A stretch of DNA of 64,000 nt from Mycobacterium colombiense (GTDB taxonomy: Bacteria > Actinomycetota > Actinomycetes > Mycobacteriales > Mycobacteriaceae): assembly GCF_001665835.1 (NCBI RefSeq), contig NZ_LZSX01000080.1:34572-98571 (forward strand), written 5' to 3'. Positions 17,070 through 27,502 of the stretch are shown piece by piece. A program made the position numbers and the translations under genes. Within the stretch, counting starts at the first letter, position 1. Every line of letters starts with the position of its first letter. The notes under the pieces were generated by a model. The model was not told the DNA's origin and did no database searches. It was given only the letters and a program-made list of their open reading frames with translations.

Positions 17070-18491
17070 ATGCGGCATTACTACTCCGTAGACGCGATCC
17101 GCCAGGCCGAGGCGCCGCTGCTGGCCAGCCTGCCCGACGGTGCGCTGATGCGGCGCGCGGCCTACGGGCTGGCCACCGAGATCATCGGCGTGTTAGCCGC
17201 CCGCACCGGCGGGGTGGCCGGGCGACGTGTGTGCGCGGTCGTCGGCTCCGGGGACAACGGCGGTGACGCGCTGTGGGCGGCCACCTTCCTGCGCCGTCGC
17301 GGCGCGGCCGCCGATGCGATCCTGCTCAACCCGGAGCGCACCCACCGCAAGGGGCTGGCGGCGTTTCGGCAGGCCGGCGGTCGCGTCGTCGAAAGTGTTT
17401 CGCCGACAACCGATCTCGTCATCGACGGGGTTGTTGGCATCTCCGGCTCCGGGGCGCTGCGGCCCGCGGCGGCCGAGGTGTTCGCCGCTGTCGACGACGC
17501 GGGAATCCCGGTGATCGCCGTCGACATCCCCAGCGGCATCGACGCGGCGACCGGCACGACCACCGGCCCCGCGGTGCACGCCGTGCTGACCGTCACCTTC
17601 GGCGGGCTCAAACCCGTGCACGCGCTCGGCGAGTGCGGGCGGGTGAAGCTGATCGACATCGGGCTCGATCTGCCCGACACCGACATGCTGGGGTTCGAGG
17701 CCGCCGACGTGGCCGCCCGCTGGCCGGTGCCCGGGCCGCACGACGACAAGTACACCCAGGGCGTCACCGGCGTGATGGCCGGCTCGTCGACGTATCCGGG
17801 CGCCGCCGTGCTGTGCACCGGCGCCGCCGTCGCGGCGACCTCCGGCATGGTCCGCTACGCCGGCAGCGCGCACCGCGAGGTGCTCGCGGTCTGGCCCGAG
17901 GTGATCGCCTCGCCCACCCCCGCGTCGGCCGGACGCGTGCAGTCCTGGGTCGTCGGGCCGGGATTGGGCACCGACGACGTCGGGGCCGCGGCGCTGTGGT
18001 TTGCGCTGGAAACCGACCTGCCGGTGATCGTGGACGCCGACGGGCTGACCATCCTGGCGGCTCATCCCGAACTGGTGGCCAGCCGCACCGCGCCGACGGT
18101 GCTGACTCCGCACGCCGGTGAATTCGCCCGGCTGGCGGGTAACCCGCCCGGTGATGACCGGGTGGGTGCGTGCCGCAAGCTGGCGGACGCGTTCGGTGCC
18201 ACGGTGCTGCTCAAGGGCAACGTCACGGTCATCGCCGACCCGGGCGGCCCGGTCTATCTCAATCCGGCGGGGCAGTCGTGGGCTTCCACCGCCGGTTCCG
18301 GTGACGTGTTGTCCGGCATGATCGGCGCGCTGCTGGCGTCGGGCCTGCCACCCGCTGAGGCGGCCGCCGCGGCGGCCTTCGTGCACGCGCGCGCGGCGGC
18401 ACTATCGGCCGCCGACCCAGGACCCGGCGAGGCGCCCACCTCGTCATCGCGCATGGTGCCGCACATCCGGGCCGCCCTGGCCGCCCTGTAA
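17070..18491 (+). CDS. nnr: bifunctional NAD(P)H-hydrate repair enzyme
   Basis: This enzyme repairs hydrated NAD(P)H: the N-terminal domain epimerises the two hydrate forms, and the C-terminal domain dehydrates the S form with ATP or ADP. 473 residues, as in Rv3433c. N-terminal epimerase signatures: GSGDNGGDALWAA, VDIPSGIDAATG and TFGGLKPVH. C-terminal ribokinase-like domain: GPGLGTDDVG, DADGLT, TPHAGEFARL and the ATP site STAGSGDVLSGMIGALL. It precedes gadB by 24 nt, so a shared transcript is likely. Confidence 0.95.
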   Translation: MRHYYSVDAIRQAEAPLLASLPDGALMRRAAYGLATEIIGVLAARTGGVAGRRVCAVVGSGDNGGDALWAATFLRRRGAAADAILLNPERTHRKGLAAFRQAGGRVVESVSPTTDLVIDGVVGISGSGALRPAAAEVFAAVDDAGIPVIAVDIPSGIDAATGTTTGPAVHAVLTVTFGGLKPVHALGECGRVKLIDIGLDLPDTDMLGFEAADVAARWPVPGPHDDKYTQGVTGVMAGSSTYPGAAVLCTGAAVAATSGMVRYAGSAHREVLAVWPEVIASPTPASAGRVQSWVVGPGLGTDDVGAAALWFALETDLPVIVDADGLTILAAHPELVASRTAPTVLTPHAGEFARLAGNPPGDDRVGACRKLADAFGATVLLKGNVTVIADPGGPVYLNPAGQSWASTAGSGDVLSGMIGALLASGLPPAEAAAAAAFVHARAAALSAADPGPGEAPTSSSRMVPHIRAALAAL

Positions 18492-18515
18492 GAGCCTTAT
18501 AGAGAGGATTTCGTT

Positions 18516-19898
18516 GTGCCACAACACCCTTCGATGCGGGCGCACTCCATCGCCCCGGCCTACACCGGCCGCCTGTTCACCGCGCCGATACCCGCTTTGC
18601 GGCTGCCCGAGGAGTCGATGGATCCGGAGGCCGCCTACCGCTTCATCCACGACGAGCTGATGCTCGACGGCAGTTCGCGGCTGAACCTGGCCACCTTCGT
18701 CACCACCTGGATGGATCCCGAGGCCGGGCGGTTGATGGCCGAGACGTTCGACAAGAACATGATCGACAAGGACGAGTACCCGGCGACGGCGGCCATCGAG
18801 CAGCGCTGCGTGTGCATGGTGGCCGACCTGTTCCACGCCGACGGCCTGCGCGACGACGACCCGTCCAGCGCGTGCGGGGTGTCCACCATCGGATCCAGCG
18901 AGGCGGTGATGCTGGGCGGCCTGGCGATGAAATGGCGGTGGCGCGAGAAGGTCGGCAAAGACTGGAAGACGCGCACCCCGAACCTGGTGATGGGCTCCAA
19001 CGTCCAGGTCGTCTGGGAGAAGTTCTGCCGCTACTTCGACGTCGAGCCGCGCTACCTGCCGATGGAGGAGGGGCGCTACGTCATCACCCCCGAGCAGGTC
19101 CTCGACGCCGTCGACGAGGACACCATCGGTGTGGTGGCGATCCTGGGCACCACCTACACCGGTGAGCTCGAACCCATCGCGGAGATCTGCGCGGCGCTGG
19201 ACAAACTCGCCGCCGGCGGCGGGGTGGACGTCCCGGTACACGTCGATGCCGCCAGCGGTGGATTCGTGGTGCCGTTCCTGCACCCCGAGCTGAAGTGGGA
19301 CTTCCGGCTGCCCCGGGTGGTCTCGATCAACGTCAGCGGCCACAAGTACGGGCTGACCTACCCGGGCGTCGGGTTCGTCGTGTGGCGCAGCAAGGAGTAC
19401 CTGCCCGAGGACCTGGTATTCCACGTGAATTACCTCGGCGGCGACATGCCGACCTTCACGCTGAACTTCTCCCGGCCCGGCAACCAAGTGGTCGGCCAGT
19501 ACTACAACTTCCTGCGGCTGGGCCGCGAGGGCTACACCCAGGTCATGCAGACGCTGTCGTCGACCGCGCGGTGGCTGGGTGAGCAACTGCGCGTCGGGGA
19601 CCACTGCGAGCTCATTTCGGACGGTTCGGCGATCCCCGTCGTCAGCTTCCGGCTCGCCCGGAACTGCGGATACACCGAGTTCGACCTCTCCCACGAGCTG
19701 CGCGGCTACGGCTGGCAGGTGCCCGCCTACACCATGCCCGACAACGCCACGGACATCTCCGTGCTGCGCGTCGTGGTGCGGGAGGGCCTGTCCGCCGACC
19801 TGGCCCGCGCGCTGCACGACGACGCCCGCAGCGCGCTGGCCTCGTTGGACAAGCTCAAGCCGGGCGGGCATTACAGCGCCGAGCACTTCGCGCACTGA
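18516..19898 (+). CDS. gadB: glutamate decarboxylase
   Basis: A PLP enzyme converting glutamate to GABA and CO2, a proton-consuming step used in acid tolerance. 460 residues, matching Rv3432c. The PLP lysine is Lys277 in INVSGHKYGLTYPGVG; HVDAASGGF supplies the cofactor-binding Asp. The SSEAVMLGGLAMKWRWR and LNFSRPGNQVVGQYYNF segments are family-typical. GTG start with AGAGAGGA about 7 nt upstream. Gene context gives no acid-regulated partner such as a GABA antiporter. Confidence 0.94.
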   Translation: MPQHPSMRAHSIAPAYTGRLFTAPIPALRLPEESMDPEAAYRFIHDELMLDGSSRLNLATFVTTWMDPEAGRLMAETFDKNMIDKDEYPATAAIEQRCVCMVADLFHADGLRDDDPSSACGVSTIGSSEAVMLGGLAMKWRWREKVGKDWKTRTPNLVMGSNVQVVWEKFCRYFDVEPRYLPMEEGRYVITPEQVLDAVDEDTIGVVAILGTTYTGELEPIAEICAALDKLAAGGGVDVPVHVDAASGGFVVPFLHPELKWDFRLPRVVSINVSGHKYGLTYPGVGFVVWRSKEYLPEDLVFHVNYLGGDMPTFTLNFSRPGNQVVGQYYNFLRLGREGYTQVMQTLSSTARWLGEQLRVGDHCELISDGSAIPVVSFRLARNCGYTEFDLSHELRGYGWQVPAYTMPDNATDISVLRVVVREGLSADLARALHDDARSALASLDKLKPGGHYSAEHFAH

Positions 19899-20113
19899 GT
19901 CCGTTTCGCGGGCTTCGTCACATCGGGTTCTCGCTGAGAGATGGGCAATTGCCTGTCCACCCGCGCCCGGGGCGCATGTGGCGGCTGTGACCATTGCGGC
20001 GGCGCGGCCCCGGCGGTGTGCGGTCCGCCCGCCGTCGGCGAACGGTGTGTCCGACCGGTTCTGGGACAATGGCTGCTGCGAACTGACAGACAGATGAGTG
20101 GAGCGCGACTTCC

Positions 20114-21280
20114 TTGGCCGTTACGCCGATATCCCTGACACCGGGCGTCCTCGCCGAGGCCCTGGTCGACCTGGGCGCGATTGAGCACAACGTGCGGCTG
20201 CTGTGCGAGCAGGCCGGCGGCGCGCAGGTGATGGCCGTGGTCAAGGCCGACGGCTATGGCCACGGGGCTCCCCAGACGGCGCGCGCCGCGCTGGCCGCGG
20301 GGGCCACCGAGCTGGGCGTAGCCACCGTCGCCGAGGGCCTGGCGCTGCGCGCGGCCGGAATCGCCGCACCGGTGCTGGCCTGGCTGCACCCGCCCGGCTT
20401 CGACTTCGGCCCCGCGCTGCTGGCCGACCTCCAGATCGCCGTGTCGTCGGAGCGCCAGCTCGACGAGCTGCTGGACGCGGCCCGCCGCACCGGCCGGACC
20501 GCGACGGTGACCGTCAAGGTCGACACCGGGCTGAACCGCAACGGGGTACCGCCGGGGCGGTACCCCGCGATGCTCACCGCGCTGCGCAAGGCCGTCGCCG
20601 AGGAGGCCATCGCGCTGCGGGGCCTGATGTCGCACATGGTGTACGCCGACCAACCCGCCAATCCCGTGAATAACCTTCAGGCCCAACGATTCAGCGACAT
20701 GCTGGCCCAGGCGCGCGATCATGGTGTGCGGTTCGCCGTGGCGCACCTGTCGAACTCGTCCGCCACCATGTCCCGCCCCGACCTGGCGTTCGACATGGTG
20801 CGCCCCGGCATCGCGATCTACGGGCTGAGCCCGGTCCCCGAGCTCGGCGGCATGGGTCTGGTCCCGGCGATGACGGTGAAATGCACTGTGGCCCTGGTGA
20901 AGTCGATTCGCGCGGGGGAGAGCGTGTCCTACGGCCACACCTGGACCGCGCAGCATGACACCAACCTCGCGCTGATCCCGGTCGGCTACGCCGACGGCGT
21001 CTTCCGGTCGCTGGGCGGCCGGCTGGAGGTGTTGATCAACGGCAAGCGGCGACCGGGCGTCGGGCGGATCTGCATGGACCAGTTCGTCGTCGACCTCGGC
21101 CCGGGCCGCACCGACGTGGCCGAGGGCGACGAGGCGATCCTGTTCGGGCCGGGCACCAATGGCGAGCCCACCGCGCAGGACTGGGCCGATCTGCTCGGCA
21201 CCATCCACTACGAAGTGGTGACCAGCCCCCGCGGGCGGATCACCAGGACCTACCGCGAGGCGCAATCCGTTGAGTCGTGA
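20114..21280 (+). CDS. alr: alanine racemase
   Basis: Makes D-alanine for peptidoglycan; target of D-cycloserine. 388 residues. The PLP lysine is Lys44 in AVVKADGYGHG; the catalytic Tyr lies in SVSYGHTWTA; GVGRICMDQFVVDLG is typical. The TTG start (MAVTPISLTPGVL) is the best available: the upstream vestige resembling the annotated longer M. tuberculosis N-terminus (RFWDN, from nt 20056) is in another frame and ends at a stop. A 215-nt gap follows gadB, whereas M. tuberculosis carries insertion and PE/PPE genes there. The last 11 nt overlap the next gene. Confidence 0.94.
   Translation: MAVTPISLTPGVLAEALVDLGAIEHNVRLLCEQAGGAQVMAVVKADGYGHGAPQTARAALAAGATELGVATVAEGLALRAAGIAAPVLAWLHPPGFDFGPALLADLQIAVSSERQLDELLDAARRTGRTATVTVKVDTGLNRNGVPPGRYPAMLTALRKAVAEEAIALRGLMSHMVYADQPANPVNNLQAQRFSDMLAQARDHGVRFAVAHLSNSSATMSRPDLAFDMVRPGIAIYGLSPVPELGGMGLVPAMTVKCTVALVKSIRAGESVSYGHTWTAQHDTNLALIPVGYADGVFRSLGGRLEVLINGKRRPGVGRICMDQFVVDLGPGRTDVAEGDEAILFGPGTNGEPTAQDWADLLGTIHYEVVTSPRGRITRTYREAQSVES
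20543..20566 (+). repeat. intragenic 11-bp inverted repeat in alr
   Basis: Perfect arms GGGGTACCGCC and GGCGGTACCCC separated by GG inside the alr reading frame (coding NGVPPGRYP). Probably a by-product of GC-rich codons, though the stem is strong. Confidence 0.6.
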
Positions 21281-22388
21281 GGAATCCCGCAGGCGCCGCA
21301 GGGGCAGGGCCTGGCTTGCGGGAGGCGCGGGGGTGACCGCCGTCGCCACCATCATCGGAGCCTCGGCCCGCCGGTCGATGACCCAGCGCGCCACAGTCGA
21401 AGACCCCTACGCCGATGAGGATTTCAATCGGCTCGAGGACGACGCCAGCGTGATGGTGACCACCCCCGACGGGATACCGCTGGCGGTCCGCGCGGCCGGC
21501 CCGGCCGATGCGCCGCTGACCCTGGTGTTCGTCCACGGATTCTGCCTACAGATGGGCGCCTTTCATTTTCAGCGCACGCGGCTGCCCGATCAGTTGGGCC
21601 CCGACGTGCGGATGGTCTTCTACGACCAGCGCGGGCACGGCAGGTCCGGCGAGGCCGACCCCGAGACCTACACGCTGACCCAGCTCGGTCGGGACCTGCA
21701 GACCGTGCTGAACGTGGTGGCCCCGCGCGGATTGATCCTGCTGGTGGGCCATTCGATGGGCGGCATGACGGTGTTGTCCCATGCCCGCCAGTTCCCCGAG
21801 CAGTACGGGCGCCGGATCGTGGGCGCCGCGCTGATTTCGTCAGCGGCCGAAGGCGTTTCGAGGTCACCGCTGGGTGAGATCCTGAAAAACCCTGCGCTGG
21901 AAGCGGTCCGGGTCGCCGCCCGATCCGCGCCGAAACTGATGCACCGCGGCCGCAACGTGTCCCGCTCGTTGATCGGCCCGGTGCTGCGGGCCGCCTCCTA
22001 CAGTGACCTGCAGGTCAGCCGCAGCCTGGACGCGTTCTCCCAGCGGATGATGAACAGCACCCCGATCCCCACCATGGTGGGCTTCCTCGACGCGCTGGAA
22101 AAGCATGACGAAACCGCCGGGCTGTGGACGCTGCTGCGCGTCCCGACCCTGATCGCCTGCGGCGACCACGACCTGCTCACCCCGGACGAGTATTCACGAA
22201 AGATGGCCGCCAGCCTGCCGCAGTCCGAGCTGGTCATCGTCGCCGGGGCCAGCCACCTGGCGCTGCTGGACAAGCCCGATGCCATCAACGGCGGACTGGT
22301 CCGACTGGTCAAGCGGGCCACCCCGACCAAGGCCGCGCTGCGGATACGACGGATGCGAGAAAGGCTGCGGCGCCGTGGCCCAGTTTGA
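21270..22388 (+). CDS. alpha/beta hydrolase with Arg-rich N-terminal hydrophobic segment
   Basis: A 372-residue hydrolase. The catalytic elbow is GHSMGG, the oxyanion region VFVHGFCLQMG, the acid loop CGDHDLLTP and the His region GASHLALLDKP, so the triad looks complete. The N-terminus SREESRRRRRGRAWLAGGAG plus a hydrophobic run could be a Tat-type signal or membrane anchor. The TTG start overlaps the end of alr; the end overlaps tsaE by 14 nt. A later start around 21333 cannot be excluded. The substrate is unknown. I do not recall it between alr and Rv3422c in M. tuberculosis. Confidence 0.85.
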   Translation: MSREESRRRRRGRAWLAGGAGVTAVATIIGASARRSMTQRATVEDPYADEDFNRLEDDASVMVTTPDGIPLAVRAAGPADAPLTLVFVHGFCLQMGAFHFQRTRLPDQLGPDVRMVFYDQRGHGRSGEADPETYTLTQLGRDLQTVLNVVAPRGLILLVGHSMGGMTVLSHARQFPEQYGRRIVGAALISSAAEGVSRSPLGEILKNPALEAVRVAARSAPKLMHRGRNVSRSLIGPVLRAASYSDLQVSRSLDAFSQRMMNSTPIPTMVGFLDALEKHDETAGLWTLLRVPTLIACGDHDLLTPDEYSRKMAASLPQSELVIVAGASHLALLDKPDAINGGLVRLVKRATPTKAALRIRRMRERLRRRGPV

Positions 22389-22923
22389 TGGCGGCGACCC
22401 GCCGCGCCCGGCTGCGCCGCGCTTGCGATCGCCGCAGGCAGGCGGCACCGCGACGCTGGAGCGCGTTGAAGACACCATGGCGCTGGGGTCGCGGCTGGGG
22501 CAACACCTGCGGGCGGGCGACGTGGTGGTGCTCTCCGGCCCGCTCGGTGCCGGAAAGACCGTGCTGGCCAAGGGAATTGCTGCGGCAATGGATGTCGACG
22601 GGCCGGTCACCTCACCGTCCTACGTGTTGGCGCGGGTGCATCCGCCGCGACGCCCCGGCGCCCCGACGATGATTCACGTGGACATGTACCGGCTGCTCGA
22701 CCACACGGACAACCAGGGCGCCGACCTACTCGGTGAACTCGATTCACTGGACTTGGACAGCGATCTCGACGACGCTGTGGTCGTGGTGGAATGGGGCGAG
22801 GGCCTGGTCGAGCGGCTCGCCGAGCGTCATCTGGACATCCGGCTGGAGCGCGTCACCGGATCCGACGTCCGGATCGCGACGTGGCAATGGGCCGACAACG
22901 CCGACACCGAGGGCCATTCATGA
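22375..22923 (+). CDS. tsaE: tRNA t6A modification ATPase TsaE
   Basis: TsaE is the P-loop ATPase that works with TsaB-TsaD to transfer threonylcarbamoyl to A37 of ANN-decoding tRNAs. 182 residues from GTG 22375; Walker A GPLGAGKTVLAKG, then TSPSYVLAR, HVDMYRLLD and VVVEWGEGL, all family hallmarks. The start is chosen for a GAGAAAGG ribosome site about 10 nt upstream; the M. tuberculosis protein is a little shorter at the N-terminus. Its stop overlaps tsaB by 4 nt (ATGA). Confidence 0.93.
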   Translation: MAQFDGGDPPRPAAPRLRSPQAGGTATLERVEDTMALGSRLGQHLRAGDVVVLSGPLGAGKTVLAKGIAAAMDVDGPVTSPSYVLARVHPPRRPGAPTMIHVDMYRLLDHTDNQGADLLGELDSLDLDSDLDDAVVVVEWGEGLVERLAERHLDIRLERVTGSDVRIATWQWADNADTEGHS

Positions 22924-23552
22924 GCCGCATGAGCATCGTCCTTGCCCTGGACACCTCCACCCCGGCGGTGACGGCCGGCCTGGTGCGCCGTGACGACCTG
23001 TGCGTGCTGGCCGAGCGGGTCACCGTCGACCGGCGGGCCCACGCCGAACGGCTCACCCCGAATGTCGTTGCGGCCCTTGCCGACGCTGAGCTGACGATGG
23101 CCGACCTGGAGGCCGTCGTGGTGGGCTGCGGCCCGGGTCCGTTCACCGGTCTGCGGGCCGGGATGGCCACCGCCGCCGCCTACGGGCATGCGCTGGGCAT
23201 CCCGGTGCGCGGCGTGTGCAGCCTGGACGCCATCGGCGTGCGAACCACCGGGGACGCCCTGGTGGTCACCGACGCCCGCCGCCGCGAGGTCTACTGGGCC
23301 CGCTACCGCGACGGTGTGCGCACGCACGGCCCGGCGGTCAGCGCCCCGGCCGACGTTGACCCGGGTACCGCCGCGGCCGTCGCCGGCTCACCCGAACACG
23401 CCGGCCTGTTCGGCCTGCCGGTGTGCGAGCCCAGCTGCCCGACGCCGGCCGGATTGGTTGCGGCGGTGGCCGATTGGTCCGCCGACCCCGAACCGCTGGT
23501 GGCCTTGTATCTGCGTCGGCCCGATGCCAAACCGTTGGCGGCACGCCCATGA
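22920..23552 (+). CDS. tsaB: tRNA t6A complex subunit TsaB
   Basis: A 210-residue ASKHA-fold partner that forms a heterodimer with TsaD. Opening VLALDTSTPAVTAGLV and GCGPGPFTGLRAGMATAAAYG are TsaB signatures; it lacks the metal-binding His pair present in TsaD. The ATG overlaps the tsaE stop and its own stop overlaps rimI, both by 4 nt, giving tight translational coupling. Confidence 0.94.
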   Translation: MSRMSIVLALDTSTPAVTAGLVRRDDLCVLAERVTVDRRAHAERLTPNVVAALADAELTMADLEAVVVGCGPGPFTGLRAGMATAAAYGHALGIPVRGVCSLDAIGVRTTGDALVVTDARRREVYWARYRDGVRTHGPAVSAPADVDPGTAAAVAGSPEHAGLFGLPVCEPSCPTPAGLVAAVADWSADPEPLVALYLRRPDAKPLAARP

Positions 23553-24016
23553 CCGCCCACAGCGAGGCCGTCTCCGTCGGCGGCCTGAACCGGGCCGACG
23601 CGCAGCGCTGCGCCGAGCTGGAGGCGCAGCTCTTCGACGGCGACGACCCCTGGCCCGCGGCGGCTTTCCACCGCGAATTGGCCAGCGCGCACAACCATTA
23701 CGTGGGCGCACGGGTCGGCGAGACGCTGGTCGGCTACGCAGGTATCTCGCGGCTGGGCCGCAGACCGCCCTACGAGTACGAGGTGCACACCATCGGCGTG
23801 GATCCCGCATACCAGGGCCGGGGCATCGGCCGTCGGCTGCTCGACGAGCTGCTGACCTTCGCCGACGGCGGTGCGGTGTACCTGGAGGTCCGCACCGACA
23901 ACGAGGCGGCCATCGGGCTGTATACCAGCGTCGGCTTCGAGCAGGTCGGCCTGCGCCGCCGCTATTACCGGGTCAGCGGTGCCGACGCGTACACGATGCG
24001 GCGGGAGGCCCTGTGA
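23549..24016 (+). CDS. rimI: ribosomal-protein N-acetyltransferase RimI-like
   Basis: A 155-residue GNAT acetyltransferase; RimI acetylates the N-terminus of S18 in E. coli and has a broader range in mycobacteria. The acetyl-CoA site is VDPAYQGRGIGRRLLDEL and the downstream strand is YLEVRTDNEAAIGLYTSVGF. Nested between tsaB and tsaD with 4-nt overlaps on both sides, the usual actinobacterial order. An open frame continues upstream but the ATG after tsaB is preferred. Confidence 0.92.
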   Translation: MTAHSEAVSVGGLNRADAQRCAELEAQLFDGDDPWPAAAFHRELASAHNHYVGARVGETLVGYAGISRLGRRPPYEYEVHTIGVDPAYQGRGIGRRLLDELLTFADGGAVYLEVRTDNEAAIGLYTSVGFEQVGLRRRYYRVSGADAYTMRREAL

Positions 24017-25038
24017 GAACCATCCTCGCGATCGAAACCTCCTGCGACGAAACGGGAGTCGGCATCGCACGACTGGACGCCGACGGCACCGTGACGCTGC
24101 TGGCCGACGAGGTGGCGTCCAGCGTCGACGAACACGTGCGGTTCGGCGGCGTGGTACCCGAGATCGCCTCCCGCGCCCACCTGGAGGCGTTAGGCCCCGC
24201 CATGCGCCGCGCGCTGTCGACCGCCGGCCTGGACAGGCCCGACGTCGTCGCGGCCACCATCGGGCCCGGGCTGGCCGGCGCCCTGCTGGTGGGAATCGCT
24301 GCGGCCAAAGCCTATTCGGCCGCCTGGGACGTGCCCTTCTACGCGGTGAACCACCTGGGCGGGCACCTTGCCGCCGACGTCTACGAGCACGGGCCGCTGC
24401 CCGAGTGCGTGGCGCTGCTGGTCTCCGGCGGCCACACCCACCTGTTGCACGTGCGCTCGCTCGGCGAGCCAATTATCGAGCTGGGCAGCACCGTCGACGA
24501 CGCCGCCGGCGAGGCCTACGACAAGGTGGCGCGGCTGCTGGGCCTGGGCTACCCGGGCGGCAGGGTGCTCGATGAGCTGGCCCGCACCGGAGACCCCGAC
24601 GCCATCGCCTTCCCGCGCGGCATGACCGGGCCGCGAGACGACCCGTACGCGTTCAGCTTCTCCGGGCTCAAGACGGCCGTCGCGCGCTATCTGGAAAGCC
24701 ACCCGGACGCGGTGAACGCCGACATCGCGGCCGGGTTCCAGGAGGCCGTCGCCGACGTATTGACTCACAAGGCGGTGCGCGCCGCCACCGCGCTCGGCGT
24801 GCAGACCCTGCTGATCGCCGGGGGAGTGGCCGCGAATTCGCGGTTGCGCGAGCTGGCGGAGCAGCGCTGCGCGACGGCCGGGCTGACGCTGCGGATCCCC
24901 AGGCCGCGGCTGTGCACCGACAACGGGGCGATGATCGCGTCCTTCGCCGCGCACCTGGTGGCCGCCGGGGCGCCGCCCTCGCCGCTGGACGCGCCCAGCG
25001 ACCCGGGCCTGCCGGTGGTAAAGGCCCAGGTGAGCTGA
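24013..25038 (+). CDS. tsaD: tRNA threonylcarbamoyladenosine synthase subunit TsaD
   Basis: The catalytic ASKHA-fold subunit of t6A synthesis. 341 residues from GTG 24013 (GTGA overlap with rimI). AIETSCDETGVG is the nucleotide-binding start; NHLGGHLAADVYE holds the metal His pair; VSGGHTHLL, GEAYDKVARLLGL and AGGVAANSRLR complete the family set. It closes the tsaE-tsaB-rimI-tsaD string. Confidence 0.96.
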   Translation: MRTILAIETSCDETGVGIARLDADGTVTLLADEVASSVDEHVRFGGVVPEIASRAHLEALGPAMRRALSTAGLDRPDVVAATIGPGLAGALLVGIAAAKAYSAAWDVPFYAVNHLGGHLAADVYEHGPLPECVALLVSGGHTHLLHVRSLGEPIIELGSTVDDAAGEAYDKVARLLGLGYPGGRVLDELARTGDPDAIAFPRGMTGPRDDPYAFSFSGLKTAVARYLESHPDAVNADIAAGFQEAVADVLTHKAVRAATALGVQTLLIAGGVAANSRLRELAEQRCATAGLTLRIPRPRLCTDNGAMIASFAAHLVAAGAPPSPLDAPSDPGLPVVKAQVS

Positions 25039-25087
25039 CGTTCGCTGAGCGCGGACACGCCAACCCGGAAGAAGCAGCAGGGTGCCC

Positions 25088-25121
25088 TTGAGTGCTAGCA
25101 CTCGCATGTATAGAGTGCTAG
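25088..25121 (+). promoter_or_regulatory. CIRCE operator and promoter of groES-groEL1
   Basis: A CIRCE element CTAGCACTC-N9-GAGTGCTAG (25095-25121), the binding site of the heat-shock repressor HrcA. The left half-site is itself part of GAGTGCTAGCACTC (25090-25103), so three half-sites are present. A TTGAGT (25088-25093) and TATAGA (25109-25114) 15 nt apart could be -35/-10, with the operator lying across both. The leader to the groES GTG is about 165 nt. Confidence 0.9.
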
Positions 25122-25287
25122 GTGGCAATCGGCCAAGCCCTGTGTCGGCACCCGCGACGACGGCGCTCGGGCACGGACGGATGCCGAACACCTGATAACT
25201 CGGAAGGTTCGGGGTCAACCCGTACCGGCCGTCAACACCGGTCCGGGGATGTCCCGGACCCGACCCAAACACTGGAGGGCTCCAATC

Positions 25288-25590
25288 GTGGCGAAGGTGA
25301 AGATCAAGCCACTCGAGGACAAGATTCTCGTGCAGGCCAACGAGGCCGAGACCACGACCGCGTCTGGTCTGGTCATTCCTGACACCGCCAAGGAGAAGCC
25401 GCAGGAAGGCACCGTCGTCGCAGTCGGCCCCGGCCGATGGGACGAAGACGGCGCGAAGCGCATCCCGCTGGACGTCTCGGAAGGCGACACCGTCATCTAC
25501 AGCAAGTACGGCGGCACCGAGATCAAGTACGGCGGCGAGGAGTACCTGATCCTGTCGGCACGCGACGTGCTGGCTGTGGTCTCCAAGTAA
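25288..25590 (+). CDS. groES: 10-kDa chaperonin GroES
   Basis: The co-chaperonin cap for GroEL. 100 residues, nearly identical to M. tuberculosis Cpn10: KIKPLEDKILVQANEAETTT, mobile loop TTASGLVIPDTAKEKPQ, and GGTEIKYGGEEYLILSARD. GTG start with GGAGGG 8 nt upstream; a longer in-frame start at 25249 is rejected on homology. First gene of the CIRCE-controlled operon. Confidence 0.98.
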   Translation: MAKVKIKPLEDKILVQANEAETTTASGLVIPDTAKEKPQEGTVVAVGPGRWDEDGAKRIPLDVSEGDTVIYSKYGGTEIKYGGEEYLILSARDVLAVVSK

Positions 25591-25600
25591 TAACCGTGTT

Positions 25601-25646
25601 CCGCCCCGGCGATCCCCGCGCTTTGCGCGGGTGATTTCCGGGGCGG
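25601..25646 (+). other. two-tier hairpin between groES and groEL1
   Basis: An outer 9-bp stem (CCGCCCCGG with CCGGGGCGG, 25601-25609 and 25638-25646) encloses an inner 7-bp stem with a TTT loop (CCCGCGC 25615-25621, GCGCGGG 25625-25631). It stands between the groES stop and the groEL1 ribosome site (GAAGGAG). It could be an attenuator or processing site that sets the groES:groEL1 ratio. Confidence 0.6.
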
Positions 25647-25670
25647 CATGCGTTTGGCTGAAGGAGCCTG

Positions 25671-27290
<1,620 letters not shown>

Positions 27291-27303
27291 GTGAACAATG
27301 ACG

Positions 27304-27341
27304 AGCGCCCCCGGCTCACAAGGCCGGGGGCGCTTGTTTGT
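27304..27341 (+). terminator. intrinsic terminator after groEL1
   Basis: A 12-bp stem AGCGCCCCCGGC / GCCGGGGGCGCT with a 7-nt loop, followed directly by TTGTTTGTTTG. This is a classical Rho-independent terminator and the clearest in the window. Confidence 0.92.
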
Positions 27342-27502
27342 TTGCTGAGCAGCGCTGTCCGACTGTGGGGCTTCGGGACGAAGTCCGAAGGATTTCCGTG
27401 CATAACCCCGAGAGTCGGCGGCCTGGCGATGGTACGCCTCCGTCCGCGCTGTCCGGCATCTGCGTGCTCAGAATTTTCGCATCGCCTGGCCACTGAAGTG
27501 CC

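Noticed and set aside
18444..20069. 541-codon open frame antisense to gadB
   Set aside because: Shadow of gadB; no ribosome site or family features.
20047..20280. Frameshift or pseudogene at the alr 5' end
   Set aside because: The core enzyme is intact from MAVTPIS with all catalytic residues; the out-of-frame vestige upstream is better read as non-coding.
23188..25038. 616-codon frame extending tsaD upstream through tsaB and rimI
   Set aside because: The extension is an alternative frame of two real genes; GTG 24013 begins the TsaD motif directly.
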